Numbered from the stretch's first letter, positions 44,814 to 55,829 are shown. The stretch: 64,000 nucleotides of DNA from an uncultured Prevotellaceae bacterium (GCA_902784615.1 CACZVN010000005.1:1-64000), one strand, 5' to 3'. Numbers and translations are program-made. Notes: generated from the letters alone by a model not told the origin.

Positions 44814-47147
44814 ATGAAAAGACTATTTTTACTGTTTTCTTTCCTACCTTTCCTGACTTTTCTGAAAGCTCAGGAGGTAAAGGTTGAATTCGTTACGCCT
44901 TCCATCATTCATGTCATAAAAGGTACGCCTACGAGGTCGCTTGTGGTGACGACCAAGCCGGAGTCTGTGAAACTGACGCGTCAAGGCCATACCACGTCAA
45001 GCGACGTGCTGACCGTGCGCCAGGATCCCAAGACGGGTGCCCTGACCTTCCTTACGGCTAAGGGCCAGGTGCTGCTGCGTGAAAAAGACTGCGATGTGGC
45101 AAAAGTGCGCCAGACCTTCCGCTTGGACAAGGATGAGGCGATCTATGGCCTCGGCACCATTCAAAATGGTAAGATGAACCGCCGCGGTGAGCATAAGCGC
45201 ATGGAGCAGTCGAACCTTGAGGACTTCCAGAACGTCTTGCAGTCGATCAAAGGCTGGGGACTTTACTGGGAGAACTATTCGCCCACGCAGTTCGACGACG
45301 ATGCTAATGGCATGTCGTTCACCTCTGAGGCGGGTAAGGGCATCGACTATTATTTTATGTATGGTGGCTCGGCTGATGGTGTGATTGCCCAAATGCGCTA
45401 CTTGACGGGTGACGTGCCGATGTTCCCGTTGTGGACCTACGGCTACTGGCAGTCGAAGGAGCGTTATAAGACCGCTGCCGAGACGGAGAGCATCGTCGAT
45501 CAGTACCGTGCTTTGCAGGTGCCCCTCGACGGCATCATCCAGGACTGGCAGTACTGGGGCTCGAACTATCTGTGGAACGCTATGGACTTCCTTTCGGAAG
45601 ATTTTGCCACTGGGCCACAGCTGATTAATAATGTACACGCGAAGCATGCTCACTTCATGATCTCTATCTGGGCCAGTTTCGGTCCCCAGACCCAGCAGTT
45701 CCGTGAACTCAACGAAAAGGGATTGCTCATGCCTTTCGCCACCTGGCCGCAGAGCGGACTTTCACATATCTGGCCCCCACGTATGGATTATCCCTCGGGT
45801 GTGAAGGTCTATGATGCCTTCAGTCCCGAGGCCCGTGATATCTACTGGAAATACCTGAAGACTCTCTTCGACTACGGAACCGATGCCTGGTGGATGGATT
45901 CTACCGATCCCGATTTCTTCGATCCGAGAGAGTCTGACTATGAGCATCCCGTCTATGGCGGCACATGGCGCTCCCAGCGCAATGCCTTCCCCTTGGAAAC
46001 GGTGCGCGGTATCTATCAGTCGCAACGAAAGGATTATCCGAACTCGTCGAAACGGGTCTTTATCATGACGCGCTCCTCCTATGCCGGTCAGCAGCATTAT
46101 GGCTCCAACATGTGGAGCGGCGACGTGAATTCGTCGTGGGACATGCTCCGTAAGCAGGTGCCTGCCGGATTGAGTTTCTCGCTGACGGGCAATCCCAATT
46201 TCAATACCGACATCGGCGGTTTCTTCTGTAACGCCTACAACACCATGGGGCCTGCCTCGGCACCCCGTAATCCCCAGTTCCAGGAACTCTATGTGCGCTG
46301 GATGCAGTACGGGCTGTTCTGTCCTGTGTTCCGCAGTCACGGTGCCGATGCACCGCGTGAGATCTGGCAATTCGGCAAGAAGGGCGAACCCGTCTATGAT
46401 GCCATCGAACAGATGATCCGCCTGCGCTACCGTCTGATACCTTACTTATATAGTACAGCCTGGCAGGTCACCAGTAATAACGACAGTTACCTGCGTCCGC
46501 TGTTCTGCGATTTCGCCAGCGACAAACGTGTGTGGAACATGACCGACGAGTTCATGTTCGGCCGCAGTATTCTCGCCGTCCCCATCCTCGACCCGCAATA
46601 CACTGAGGAGAAGATCATCCGTACCGATGCCATGACGGGTTGGGACAGGAATAATGCCGACAGTCAAAAGGAAGAAACCGTTGTGGATTGGACGGCTACG
46701 AAGACGGCGGTGAAATATCTGCCGAAGGGCGCCATCTGGTACGACTTCTGGACAGGTCAGCGCTATCAGGGCGGCCGGGACATGACGCTTGAGACCCGCT
46801 TCGACCGTGTGCCGATGTTTGTACGGGCTGGCAGCATCCTGCCTCTCGGTCCTGAGATGCAGTACGTCGGTGAGCAGTCGTGGGACAACCTCGAACTGCG
46901 CCTCTACCCCGGTGCCGACGGACAGTTTACCCTCTATGAGGACGAGGGTGACAACTACAACTATGAGCAGGGTGCTTACGCCACGATCGCCTTTACTTGG
47001 AACGACCGTGCCCGCACGCTCACTATTGGCGCCCGCCATGGCAACTACCCCGGCATGATCCTTAACCGTAAGTTCACCGTTACCCTGCCTGATGGCTCAT
47101 CCCGTCAAGTGGATTATGACGGCCATGACATGACAATCAAACTGTAA
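44814..47147 (+). CDS. GH31 alpha-xylosidase-like enzyme
   Basis: A 777-residue secreted enzyme; ATG 44814 gives the signal peptide MKRLFLLFSFLPFLTFLKA. An N-terminal beta-sandwich is followed by the (beta/alpha)8 barrel. The nucleophile is Asp362 in WWMDSTDPD, and the acid/base is Asp437 in NMWSGDVNSSW. The C-terminal DUF5110-type domain contains VRAGSILPLGPEMQYV and LYEDEGDNYNYEQG. The FGPQT loop and overall form match bacterial alpha-xylosidases that remove xylose from xyloglucan; alpha-glucosidase cannot be excluded. First of a three-gene operon. Confidence 0.9.
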   Translation: MKRLFLLFSFLPFLTFLKAQEVKVEFVTPSIIHVIKGTPTRSLVVTTKPESVKLTRQGHTTSSDVLTVRQDPKTGALTFLTAKGQVLLREKDCDVAKVRQTFRLDKDEAIYGLGTIQNGKMNRRGEHKRMEQSNLEDFQNVLQSIKGWGLYWENYSPTQFDDDANGMSFTSEAGKGIDYYFMYGGSADGVIAQMRYLTGDVPMFPLWTYGYWQSKERYKTAAETESIVDQYRALQVPLDGIIQDWQYWGSNYLWNAMDFLSEDFATGPQLINNVHAKHAHFMISIWASFGPQTQQFRELNEKGLLMPFATWPQSGLSHIWPPRMDYPSGVKVYDAFSPEARDIYWKYLKTLFDYGTDAWWMDSTDPDFFDPRESDYEHPVYGGTWRSQRNAFPLETVRGIYQSQRKDYPNSSKRVFIMTRSSYAGQQHYGSNMWSGDVNSSWDMLRKQVPAGLSFSLTGNPNFNTDIGGFFCNAYNTMGPASAPRNPQFQELYVRWMQYGLFCPVFRSHGADAPREIWQFGKKGEPVYDAIEQMIRLRYRLIPYLYSTAWQVTSNNDSYLRPLFCDFASDKRVWNMTDEFMFGRSILAVPILDPQYTEEKIIRTDAMTGWDRNNADSQKEETVVDWTATKTAVKYLPKGAIWYDFWTGQRYQGGRDMTLETRFDRVPMFVRAGSILPLGPEMQYVGEQSWDNLELRLYPGADGQFTLYEDEGDNYNYEQGAYATIAFTWNDRARTLTIGARHGNYPGMILNRKFTVTLPDGSSRQVDYDGHDMTIKL

Positions 47148-47162
47148 TCAATAAACCGCTTA

Positions 47163-49256
47163 ATGAAAAAATTAATTCTATGTCTTTTCCTGTCTGTGCC
47201 GCTGATGGCGATGGCACAGAATCCGATCATCCGCGACCAGTTCGCGGCTGATCCTACCGCGCGTGTGTTTAATGACAAGGTGTATCTTTATCCGTCGCAC
47301 GACATCTTCCCGCCCGAAGGACAGCGGCAGGACTGGTTCTGCATGGAGGATTACCATGTGTTCTCTTCTGAGAATCTCACCGACTGGACTGATCACGGTG
47401 TGATCGTCACCCAGAACAAAGTACCCTGGGTGCGCCCCAATTCCTACTCTATGTGGGCACCTGACTGTGTGGAGCGTAACGGCAAGTACTATTTCTATTT
47501 CCCCTCGGCTCCCAACGATGGCAGAGGCTTCGGTATCGGTGTGGCTATTGCAGACAGCCCAGAGGGTCCGTTTGTCCCTGAACCGGAGAATATCAAGGGC
47601 ATCAATGGTATCGACCCGTGTGTGCTTCTGGCATCCGATGGCAACGCTTACATCTTCTGGGGTGCCGGTCGTTGCGCCAAACTGAAGGACAACATGAAGG
47701 AACTCGCCGACGATACCCCTTCGGAAACCGTCAAATGGGGTGACCGCGAGTTTGAGATGAAGGGTGTCAACTGCCTGAAAGGCCTGCCCAGCCGTCAGGC
47801 TGAGGGTCCGTTTGCCTTCGAGTACAACGGCAACTACTACCTCACCTATCCTTACGTCAGGGAGAATACCGAAGTCCTCGGTTACGCCATGAGTAAGAAT
47901 CCGATGGGGCCCTACGAGTACAAGGGTCTGATTATGGCCGAGCACGATAACGGCTGTTGGACCAACCATCACAGCATCATCAACTACAAGGGGCAGTGGT
48001 ACCTGTTCTATCATCGCAACTGGTTCTCTCCGCGCGACGACAAGCGCCGCTCGGCCTGTATTGAGAAACTGTTCTTCAATCCCGACGGTACCATTCAGGA
48101 GGTGAAGCCTACCCTGCGTGGTGTCGGTATCAATCAGGCTACCGAGAAGATCGAGATCGACCGTTACAGTGCTGCCAGCGCTGACGTGACCACCCAACTT
48201 ATCGACACCGTCAACACCTTCCGCAGTTACGAGGCTACGCTGCCCGCCAAGGGTAGTTGGCTCTGCTACAAGGACATAGACTTCAGTTGTCTCACCGATG
48301 GCTACTTCGTGATCTCTGCCAAGGCTACCGACAATACCGTCTTCTACGTACGTGAGAAGAGTGCCGACGGTAAGATCCTCGCCAAGGTTGAGATGACCGT
48401 GAAGCCTGAGACGCCTGCTGGCGCTCCCGCCATGTTCCGCCGTGACTTCAGCAACCAGTGGCTCACACTGACCGCTCCGCTGGAGTTTGTGCCGAAGGGC
48501 GTTTCTGACCTGGTGATCACCTGTGAGGGTGATGCCGCCGTCAGCGTCGATTGGATCCAGTTCAAGAACCGTCCCAAGTACTTCTCAGCCGTTACCACGC
48601 CGTCGGCTCAGCCCGATGAGAACGGCTTTATCCGTCGTTGGCTGCTTCTGGAGCCCATCGACAAGCCCAATAGCGGCAATACCGTCTTCACAGACACCTA
48701 TCTGCGTGAGCACTTCGGCATGCAGTACTTCAAGGGGCAGCAGACCATCGTTCCAAAGGACGGTCAGAAAGTGAAGGTATCGTTTAAGCGCGAGGAAGTT
48801 CCCGCTGGCTTTGGACGTGGCTTCGGCCAGCCTCAGGAGCCTGCCCAGCCCAAAATCGTCAATGTCAATCAGACACTCACTTGGCATGCCCTCGACAGCG
48901 AGAATTTCAACGTGAAGCTTTTCCGTTTCGCCGAGAAGTGGGGCCAGCAGGTGTATGGTGTGCTCTTCTGGGCCGTCACGGTCATCGACTGTGAGGAGGA
49001 TTTCGAGAACGTCCGCCTGGCCGTCGGTTCCAACTCTGCCTCTATGTGGTGGCTCAACGGTGAAGAGGCCCTGTTGCTCTCTGGCGACCGCCGTATGGTG
49101 AAGGATGACGCCATGTCAGCGCGTCTCACCCTGAAGAAAGGCCGCAATATCCTGCGCGGTGCCATCATCAACGGCCCGGGCATGAGCGACTTCTGCGTCC
49201 GCTTCCTCGACGAGAAAGGTAATCCTGTAACGAACTATTCAATCAAAGCTCAATAA
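47163..49256 (+). CDS. GH43 enzyme with CBM6-like and C-terminal beta domains
   Basis: A 697-residue secreted enzyme (signal peptide to about residue 19). The five-bladed propeller spans about 20-330. The catalytic triad is Asp30 (base, AADPTARV), Asp151 (GIDPCV) and Glu214 (acid, RQAEGPF). Residues about 345-485 look like a CBM6-type jelly roll, and the rest is an extra beta domain. Such proteins are usually beta-xylosidases or alpha-L-arabinofuranosidases. It starts 15 nt after GH31 and 2 nt before the next GH43 gene. Confidence 0.88.
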   Translation: MKKLILCLFLSVPLMAMAQNPIIRDQFAADPTARVFNDKVYLYPSHDIFPPEGQRQDWFCMEDYHVFSSENLTDWTDHGVIVTQNKVPWVRPNSYSMWAPDCVERNGKYYFYFPSAPNDGRGFGIGVAIADSPEGPFVPEPENIKGINGIDPCVLLASDGNAYIFWGAGRCAKLKDNMKELADDTPSETVKWGDREFEMKGVNCLKGLPSRQAEGPFAFEYNGNYYLTYPYVRENTEVLGYAMSKNPMGPYEYKGLIMAEHDNGCWTNHHSIINYKGQWYLFYHRNWFSPRDDKRRSACIEKLFFNPDGTIQEVKPTLRGVGINQATEKIEIDRYSAASADVTTQLIDTVNTFRSYEATLPAKGSWLCYKDIDFSCLTDGYFVISAKATDNTVFYVREKSADGKILAKVEMTVKPETPAGAPAMFRRDFSNQWLTLTAPLEFVPKGVSDLVITCEGDAAVSVDWIQFKNRPKYFSAVTTPSAQPDENGFIRRWLLLEPIDKPNSGNTVFTDTYLREHFGMQYFKGQQTIVPKDGQKVKVSFKREEVPAGFGRGFGQPQEPAQPKIVNVNQTLTWHALDSENFNVKLFRFAEKWGQQVYGVLFWAVTVIDCEEDFENVRLAVGSNSASMWWLNGEEALLLSGDRRMVKDDAMSARLTLKKGRNILRGAIINGPGMSDFCVRFLDEKGNPVTNYSIKAQ

Positions 49257-49258
49257 TT

Positions 49259-50722
49259 ATGAAAACGAAATATCTGATAGGTTTATCCGCTATCCTTTAT
49301 ACATTATCCATTAGCCCTGTAAGGGCGCAAATAGGCGCACCCTATATCCACGACCCCTCGACACTGGCCGAGTGCGAGGGTAAGTACTATACCTTCGGCA
49401 CCGGTGGCGGCGGTCTCATCTCTGAAGACGGCTGGAGCTGGAACAGCGGCGCTGACCGTCCCGGTGGCGGTGCAGCTCCCGACGTGCTGAAGATCGGCGA
49501 CCGTTACCTCTGCATCTATGGTGCCACGGGTGGTGGTCTCGGCGGTGGTCATGCCGGCCGTATCCTCACGATGTGGAACAAGACCCTCGATCCGAAGTCG
49601 CCTGACTTCAAGTGGAGCGAGGCTGTCGAGGTGTGTTACTCCGACGGTATGGAGGATCAGGACGCCATCGACCCGGGTCTGTTGCTCGATCCTACGACTG
49701 GTCGTCTGTGGGTGAGTTACGGTACGTATTTCGGCACCATCCGTCTCATCGAACTCGATCCTAAGACGGGCTTCCGTGTAAAGGGTAATAAGGAGAAGGA
49801 TATCGCCATCGACTGTGAGGCCTCCGACCTGATGTACCGCGACGGCTGGTACTACCTGCTCGGTACGCACGGCACCTGCTGCGACGGCGTGAACTCTACC
49901 TATAATATTGTTGTAGGCCGCTCTAAGAGCGTTGAGGGTCCGTATCTCGACAACGTGGGCCGTGATATGTTCCACGGTGGTGGTAAGATGGTGATTGCTG
50001 CCGAAGAGCGTGCCTGTGGTGCCGGTCATTTCGGACGTTTCATCGTTGACGAGGGCGTCGAGGTGATGTCGTTCCACTGGGAAGCTGACTTCGAACTGAG
50101 CGGCCGTTCTACGCTTGCCGTCCGTCCGTTGGTGTGGAAGAACGGTTGGCCCGTGGCTGGTGACAACTTCAAGGGTGGCAACTTGGCCATTCTGAGTGAG
50201 CGTCGTGGCTATGCCCTCGAACTGGCCGTCGATTTCGTCCGTATGCAGCAGCAGCGTCAGGGCTGGTTCAACCGTAACCAGATGCAGGAGCCTGCCAAGC
50301 CCATCACCAACCAGACCTTAGACGAGGTGAAGGGTACATGGCCCGAGGGTGACATCCCCGCCCGCATCGGTGACTATATGTACCGTCCCCACCAGCGCTG
50401 GACCATCACGCCCGTCAATGAGGCAGGTGGCTATCTCAGCAATCCATACTTCAAGATCACCATCGAGGGTACAGAGCGCGCCCTGGCTGCTACCGCTGAT
50501 AAGGAGGTGACAACTGTTCCTGCCTATACGGGCGCTGACGAACAACTCTGGCGCATCGAACAGCTCACCGACGGTACCTACCGCATCATGCCGAAGGCCA
50601 TCCCCGGCATTGAAGGTACGAACACCATGTATTGCCTCTACTCTGCCGGTGATTCCACACCGACGCTCGCCAAGTACGACTTCTCGAGCGATAATTCCAA
50701 GTGGAACTTCCGCAACCATTAA
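49259..50722 (+). CDS. GH43 arabinosidase-like enzyme with trefoil-like tail
   Basis: A 487-residue secreted enzyme (signal peptide ending VRA/Q near 23). GH43 propeller at about 25-330, with Asp32 (IHDPS), Asp138 (AIDPG) and Glu187 (DCEASD) as the likely catalytic triad. Residues about 365-487 resemble a lectin-like trefoil (YRIMPKAIPG, LAKYDFSSDNSKW). Related enzymes act on arabinan or arabinoxylan side chains. Last gene of the GH31 operon, followed at once by a strong bidirectional terminator. Confidence 0.85.
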   Translation: MKTKYLIGLSAILYTLSISPVRAQIGAPYIHDPSTLAECEGKYYTFGTGGGGLISEDGWSWNSGADRPGGGAAPDVLKIGDRYLCIYGATGGGLGGGHAGRILTMWNKTLDPKSPDFKWSEAVEVCYSDGMEDQDAIDPGLLLDPTTGRLWVSYGTYFGTIRLIELDPKTGFRVKGNKEKDIAIDCEASDLMYRDGWYYLLGTHGTCCDGVNSTYNIVVGRSKSVEGPYLDNVGRDMFHGGGKMVIAAEERACGAGHFGRFIVDEGVEVMSFHWEADFELSGRSTLAVRPLVWKNGWPVAGDNFKGGNLAILSERRGYALELAVDFVRMQQQRQGWFNRNQMQEPAKPITNQTLDEVKGTWPEGDIPARIGDYMYRPHQRWTITPVNEAGGYLSNPYFKITIEGTERALAATADKEVTTVPAYTGADEQLWRIEQLTDGTYRIMPKAIPGIEGTNTMYCLYSAGDSTPTLAKYDFSSDNSKWNFRNH

Positions 50723-50760
50723 AAAAATAAATCCTCGCCAATCGGCGAGGATTTATTTTT
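50723..50760. terminator. Bidirectional rho-independent terminator
   Basis: A perfect 17-bp stem (50723-50739 with 50744-50760), loop AATC, with GC-rich core CCTCGCC/GGCGAGG and A/T-rich base. It serves both the plus-strand GH43 gene ending at 50722 and the minus-strand GH3 gene ending at 50760. Confidence 0.95.
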
Positions 50761-53348
50761 TATAAAGTAACGGTCAGTTTCTTCAGGTCTTTGTCCTGTG
50801 AACTGTTGCCGTAGAGGATCTCGTAGGTGCCGGGCTTGGTACGCATGGTATTGGTCTCTGGATCCCAGAACTCGAAACTCTTCTTGTTGAGGGCGATAGT
50901 GGCGGTGGCAGTCTGACCAGCCTTCACCTCGATGCGCTGGAAACCACGGAGGCTTTTCAGCGGACCCTCAGCATCCTGCAGGTTGCGGATATAGACCTGC
51001 ACGATCTCCGTACCGTCGCAGTTGCCGGTGTTAGTGACGGGGATGGTGATGCTTTCCGTACCCTCCATCGTGGCCTCGCCAATCTCGAAGGTGGTATAGC
51101 TCAGACCATAGCCGAAGGCGAAGAGCGGATCGTTGAAATAGCGGTAGGTACGGCCTTTCATCGAGTAGTCCTCGTAGTCGGGCAACTGGCTGTCGTCCTT
51201 ATAGAAGGTGACGGATAACTTACCACTTGGATTCACGTCGCCGAAGAGCACGTCGGCCACGGCCGTACCGCCCTCCTGACCAGGATACCAGGCCTGGACG
51301 ATGGCGTCGCAACTCTCCGTCTCGGGTGTCAGGGCGATGGCAGAACCGGAGCAGTTCACGAAGATCACCTGCTTGCCAGCGGCCTTCAGGGCCTTGAGGA
51401 ACTCGCGCTGCACCTTCGGCAGTTCGATGCTGGTGCGGTCGCCGCCCTTGAAACCGTCAATGTTCACAGGCATCTCCTCACCCTCGAGGGCCGGAGAGAT
51501 ACCACCCACGAAGATCACCTTGTCGATGCCGTTGAGTTGGGCAATCATCTGCTGGTAGTCGATGGGCTGTTCCTTGGCCACATTGATCTTCAGGTTGGCA
51601 TTCCAGGTCTTGACGAACTGGAAGCGCACCTCGATATTGTAACTCTTGCCCTTCTCGGCCTGGATGGCTGTGCGGGTGGGCGTGGTGCGCCAGGTGTGCT
51701 CCATCTGTTTCCGCTCACCGTTGACATAGACCTCGAAATGGCCGCATCCCTCGACGTTTACCACATATTCGCCTGATTCCTTCGGGGTGAAGGTGGTCTC
51801 GTACTTGGCCGAGAAATCCTCGATCTTCACGCCAGGGGCAAAATTGTGCATGCCTGCCGTGGTGACGGCCAGCGGTGTGGTGTAATACTGGGTGGTGACG
51901 GGCTTGCCCTCCATGGTGGTGTTGTTCCAGAAGGTGCCCTTCAGACCTTTCTTACCGTCGGCGGCGCACTGGGTGGCCATCTGGCAGTCCATCACCTGGT
52001 CGTAGGTCAGGTCGCAACCCTTGTTATAGAAGAGTTTCTTCTGCTTGGCCTTGATACCGTCGAGGATGGTGATGGTATGGTTAGGCATACCGTTGTAGTT
52101 TCCCCACATCAATGGTGCGTCGTCGGCATTGGGACCGATGACGGCAATCTTCTCCGCATTCTTCTTCAGCGGCAGGATGTTGCCCTTGTTCTGCAGCAAG
52201 ACGATGGTCTGGCGCGCCATGTCGAGGGCGAGTTGTGCCGAGGCCTTGGTGGACATGGCAGAGTAGGGGATCTTCGACCACTCCACGAGCGACGGATCGT
52301 CCATCTCACCGAGGTCGAAACGGCCTTCGAGCAGACGGATGACGTGCTTGTCGATCTCTGCCTCGGAGAGCAGGCCTCTGTTCACGGCCTCGGGAATGCT
52401 CTTATAGGCGTAGTCGAAGCCGCACTCCACGTCAGTACCCGAGATGACGGCCTTGGCGGAGCCATGGATGGCATCCGAGGAACTCTTGTGGTTCATGTGG
52501 AAGTCGCTGACGGCACCGCAGTCGCTGACGACGAGGTACTGGAAGCCCCACTCGTCGCGGAGGATCTGCTGGAGCAGACGGTTAGAACCGCAGCAGGGGT
52601 CATCGTCGAGGCGCTGGTAGGCGCACATCACCTCGCGCACCTTACCGTCCTGCACGCAGGCTTGGAAGGCGGGCATGTAGGTCTCCCAGAAGTCACGGGC
52701 CGACACGTCGGTGAGGTTGGCTGTATGACGGGTATATTCCGGACCGCTATGTACGGCATAGTGCTTGGCGCAGGCCCAGAGTTTGCGGTATTTGGCGTCT
52801 TCGGGACCCTGAAGACCCTTCACCACCTGTACGCCCATGACAGAGGTTAGGTAGGGATCTTCGCCGTAGGTCTCCTGACCACGGCCCCAACGGGGATCGC
52901 GGAAGATGTTGACATTAGGTGTCCAGACGGAGAGGCTGTGAAATTTCTCGTCCTCACCGCCAAGGTCGTGCATACGGTGGTTATACTGGGCACGGAACTC
53001 CGTACTGGCCACGTCGAACACCCTGTATAATAAGGAGGGGTTAAACGAGGCGGCCATACCCACGGGTTCGGGGAAGTTGGTGACGTTACCCATGTTGGCG
53101 GCACCATGCAGGGCCTCGCTCCACCAGAAGAACTTCTTGATGCCGAGGCGCGGGATGGCGGGACTCTCGTCGAGCATCAGCATGGCCTTCTCTTCCAGCG
53201 TCAGACGGCTGCAGAGATCCTTGGCACGCTCCTGGGCGCTCAGATTAGGATTCTGATAGGGATACTTCTGTGCCGACGCGGTGAGACAGGCACAGCATAC
53301 GAATAAAAGGGCAAAAAGCACCTTGTAAGTCTTTTGATAGTTTTGCAT
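50760..53348 (-). CDS. GH3 beta-xylosidase/beta-glucosidase with PA14 insert
   Basis: An 862-residue secreted enzyme (signal peptide ending ASA/Q near 26). The nucleophile is Asp276 in VVSDCGAV. The (alpha/beta)6 domain is interrupted by a PA14 domain at about 468-600 (GTFWNNTTMEGKP, then YVVNVEGCGHFEVYVNGE). A C-terminal fibronectin-III-like domain ends the protein (FGYGLSYTTFEIGEA). This arrangement fits xylan 1,4-beta-xylosidases of Prevotella. It follows GH95 by 12 nt, so both come from the GH95 promoter. Confidence 0.9.
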   Translation of the reverse strand: MQNYQKTYKVLFALLFVCCACLTASAQKYPYQNPNLSAQERAKDLCSRLTLEEKAMLMLDESPAIPRLGIKKFFWWSEALHGAANMGNVTNFPEPVGMAASFNPSLLYRVFDVASTEFRAQYNHRMHDLGGEDEKFHSLSVWTPNVNIFRDPRWGRGQETYGEDPYLTSVMGVQVVKGLQGPEDAKYRKLWACAKHYAVHSGPEYTRHTANLTDVSARDFWETYMPAFQACVQDGKVREVMCAYQRLDDDPCCGSNRLLQQILRDEWGFQYLVVSDCGAVSDFHMNHKSSSDAIHGSAKAVISGTDVECGFDYAYKSIPEAVNRGLLSEAEIDKHVIRLLEGRFDLGEMDDPSLVEWSKIPYSAMSTKASAQLALDMARQTIVLLQNKGNILPLKKNAEKIAVIGPNADDAPLMWGNYNGMPNHTITILDGIKAKQKKLFYNKGCDLTYDQVMDCQMATQCAADGKKGLKGTFWNNTTMEGKPVTTQYYTTPLAVTTAGMHNFAPGVKIEDFSAKYETTFTPKESGEYVVNVEGCGHFEVYVNGERKQMEHTWRTTPTRTAIQAEKGKSYNIEVRFQFVKTWNANLKINVAKEQPIDYQQMIAQLNGIDKVIFVGGISPALEGEEMPVNIDGFKGGDRTSIELPKVQREFLKALKAAGKQVIFVNCSGSAIALTPETESCDAIVQAWYPGQEGGTAVADVLFGDVNPSGKLSVTFYKDDSQLPDYEDYSMKGRTYRYFNDPLFAFGYGLSYTTFEIGEATMEGTESITIPVTNTGNCDGTEIVQVYIRNLQDAEGPLKSLRGFQRIEVKAGQTATATIALNKKSFEFWDPETNTMRTKPGTYEILYGNSSQDKDLKKLTVTL

Positions 53349-53360
53349 ATCGTTTGCTAT

Positions 53361-55829
53361 TTAGTTATTTGGGTTTGTTTTCTTGACCTGGATGGTCTGG
53401 CCGGGCTGGGTCTCGACATCATACTCATAGACCGTGGGCACGGGCAGCAGATCGAAAGTCTTCAGTTCCTTGGATTTCAGCGGCTGCTGGATGGCAGCGG
53501 GCGCGTAGAGGGGATTCGGACAGTCGCCCGTGGCCGCCTTTAGTCCTTCGCCCGTGAGGGGCACGTAGGAACGGAGGCGCAATATACCGCCGATCTTCGA
53601 GGTGATGGTGGCTTCCTGCAGACTGCCTTCCTGCCATTTCATATCCACCGTGAAGGCACCGCGGGCCTGCAAACCCTTCACTTCACCCTCTGCCCAGGCA
53701 TCGGGCAGGGCGGGCAACAGGTGGACGGCACCGTCATGGCTTTGCAGGAGCATCTCACAGATTCCGGCCGCACAACCGAAGTTCCCGTCGATCTGGAAAG
53801 GCGGGTGGGCATCGAAGAGGTTGGGATATGTGCCGCCACGTGGTCCCCATTCGATAGAGTCAGGAATCAGGGTGAGCATGTTCTTGATAATCTGGAAAGC
53901 ATGGTTGCCGTCGAGCATACGGGCCCAGAAGTTGATCTTCCAGCCGAGGCTCCAGCCTGTGGCCATGTCACCGCGCTGCTTCAGGGTGTTGGCGGCTGCT
54001 GTGAAGAGGTCAGGCTGTGAGAACGGTGAGATCTGGTTGGAGGGATAGAGACCGTAGAGGTGGGAGATATGACGGTGCTCATCCTTGGGGTCGTCGCCGT
54101 CGATGAGCCATTCCTGCAGTTGTCCGTAGCGGCCGATCTGCATTGGAGGAAGCTTGCCTATTGAAGATTGAAGATTGAAGATTGAAGAATCTTCTTTACC
54201 GAGGATCTTGGCGGCTGCAATGGTCTGGGAGAGGGCATCGAAGACAATCTGGTTGTCCATCGTCGAGCCGGCGGTGACGGTGGTGCGCTTGCCCATCGGT
54301 CCGTGCTCGGGCGAGACGGTGGGATTGGTCACCAGCCAGCCGGCGGCATTCTTGAGGGCACCGTCGGCAGGATAGGGTTGCATATAGTCGATCAGGAAAT
54401 CGGCGGCCCCCTTCATCACGGGGTAGTATTTCTCGAGGAACGCCTTATCGCCCGTGTAGAGGTAGTGTTGCCAGAGATGGGTGGTTAGCCAGGCGCCGCC
54501 CGTGGGGAACATGCCCCAGGTGGTACCATCGACGGGACCGGCGATGCGCCAGAGATCGGTATTGTGGTGGGCCACCCAACCGCCGCAGCCGTACATCTCC
54601 TGGGCGGTCTTGGCACCTGTCTCGCTCAGGTCCTTGATCATCGAAAAGAACGGCTCCTGTGTCTCGGCGAGGTTGCCAATCAGGGCAGGCCAGTAGTTCA
54701 TCTCGGCATTGATATTGATGGTGTATTTCGAGTCCCAGGGCGCATTCAGTTTGTCGTTCCAGACACCCTGCAGGTTAGCGGGCTGTCCACTGGGCTGCGA
54801 AGAAGATATGAGGAGGTAACGGCCGTACTGCATCATCAGCGACGCCATGTCGAGGTCGGTGCCGTCGAAGGTGGCGAGGCGCTGGTCGGTAGGCATGTTC
54901 TCCTTGCCGCAACGAGGTAGTGAGAGGCTGACGCGGTTATACTGCTCCTGGTATTTCTTGAGGTGATCCTCGGCAAGCCTGACAATATTCCTGCCACTGA
55001 CGGCAGCCAGCGTCTGGATATTCTTCCGCGTGGGATTGCCGCTGACGTCGTGGTAGTTGACAAAGTTGGTGGCAGCGGTGATATAGAGGGTTGCCGACGT
55101 GGCATTACGCACCCGCAAACTCTCTTTACCGTCGATGACCTCACCGTCGGTCTTCACATTGAGACGGCACTCTGCCTGGAGACCGGCAGGAATGCCCTCC
55201 TGCTCCACACCCTGGACGAGGGCGGCAAACTGGTGGCTATCGACATGGATCGTGTCGGACAACGGACTATCGAAAGTGATGTTGAAGGTGAGGGCACCCT
55301 TCTGACTGGCCTTGATGTGCACGATGATGACATTGTCGGCCTGGGAGGCAAAGCAGGTACGTTCGTAGGAGACATCCCCCTTACGGTATCGCGTCGTGGC
55401 CATAGCCGTGGAGAGGTCCAGGCTGCGGCGGTAGTCGCTGACTTCACCAGAGGCCTGGAATGCCAGTTTGAGGCTGCCCATCGGCAGGAATCGCATGCCA
55501 TGAGGTCCCTTGAAGAAATATTGGTCGAGGATGGCGTGTGCTCCCTCTTCCTTGCCGGCGAAGACAGAGTCGCGTACGTCCTGTAGGTGCGCGCGCGCCT
55601 CTGTACTGTTATTATTGTGGGGCGAACCGCTCCAGAAGGTCTCCTCGTTGAGTTGGATCTTTTCGGTGTCCGTGCCGCCATAGACCATCGCACCCAGATG
55701 GGAGTTGCCGATGGGAAGGGCCTGCAGCCAGTGGCTGGCGGGCTTGTCGTACCACAACTGATGTTGCTGGGCCTGTACGGTCAGAAGTGCGCAGGCACTG
55801 AAGAGTAGGGTAGTAATTATTCGTTTCAT
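53361..55829 (-). CDS. GH95 alpha-L-fucosidase/galactosidase
   Basis: An 822-residue secreted enzyme; ATG 55829 (or ATG 55835, two codons earlier) gives the signal peptide, while a longer GTG frame overlaps the leader hairpin and is rejected. N-terminal beta domain ([26 protein letters not shown]), then the (alpha/alpha)6 barrel with [23 protein letters not shown] and [18 protein letters not shown], all GH95 signatures. It removes terminal alpha-1,2-L-fucose or L-galactose, as in fucosylated xyloglucan. Residues encoded at 54160-54187 ([10 protein letters not shown]) come from a 4 x 7-bp tandem repeat inserted in frame. Confidence 0.9.
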   Translation of the reverse strand: MKRIITTLLFSACALLTVQAQQHQLWYDKPASHWLQALPIGNSHLGAMVYGGTDTEKIQLNEETFWSGSPHNNNSTEARAHLQDVRDSVFAGKEEGAHAILDQYFFKGPHGMRFLPMGSLKLAFQASGEVSDYRRSLDLSTAMATTRYRKGDVSYERTCFASQADNVIIVHIKASQKGALTFNITFDSPLSDTIHVDSHQFAALVQGVEQEGIPAGLQAECRLNVKTDGEVIDGKESLRVRNATSATLYITAATNFVNYHDVSGNPTRKNIQTLAAVSGRNIVRLAEDHLKKYQEQYNRVSLSLPRCGKENMPTDQRLATFDGTDLDMASLMMQYGRYLLISSSQPSGQPANLQGVWNDKLNAPWDSKYTININAEMNYWPALIGNLAETQEPFFSMIKDLSETGAKTAQEMYGCGGWVAHHNTDLWRIAGPVDGTTWGMFPTGGAWLTTHLWQHYLYTGDKAFLEKYYPVMKGAADFLIDYMQPYPADGALKNAAGWLVTNPTVSPEHGPMGKRTTVTAGSTMDNQIVFDALSQTIAAAKILGKEDSSIFNLQSSIGKLPPMQIGRYGQLQEWLIDGDDPKDEHRHISHLYGLYPSNQISPFSQPDLFTAAANTLKQRGDMATGWSLGWKINFWARMLDGNHAFQIIKNMLTLIPDSIEWGPRGGTYPNLFDAHPPFQIDGNFGCAAGICEMLLQSHDGAVHLLPALPDAWAEGEVKGLQARGAFTVDMKWQEGSLQEATITSKIGGILRLRSYVPLTGEGLKAATGDCPNPLYAPAAIQQPLKSKELKTFDLLPVPTVYEYDVETQPGQTIQVKKTNPNN
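54160..54187. repeat. 4 x 7-bp tandem repeat (ATTGAAG units) inside GH95
   Basis: Four perfect direct heptamers ATTGAAG (CTTCAAT in the coding direction). The insertion adds residues SIFNLQSSI before the conserved [16 protein letters not shown] segment without breaking the frame. Confidence 0.9.
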
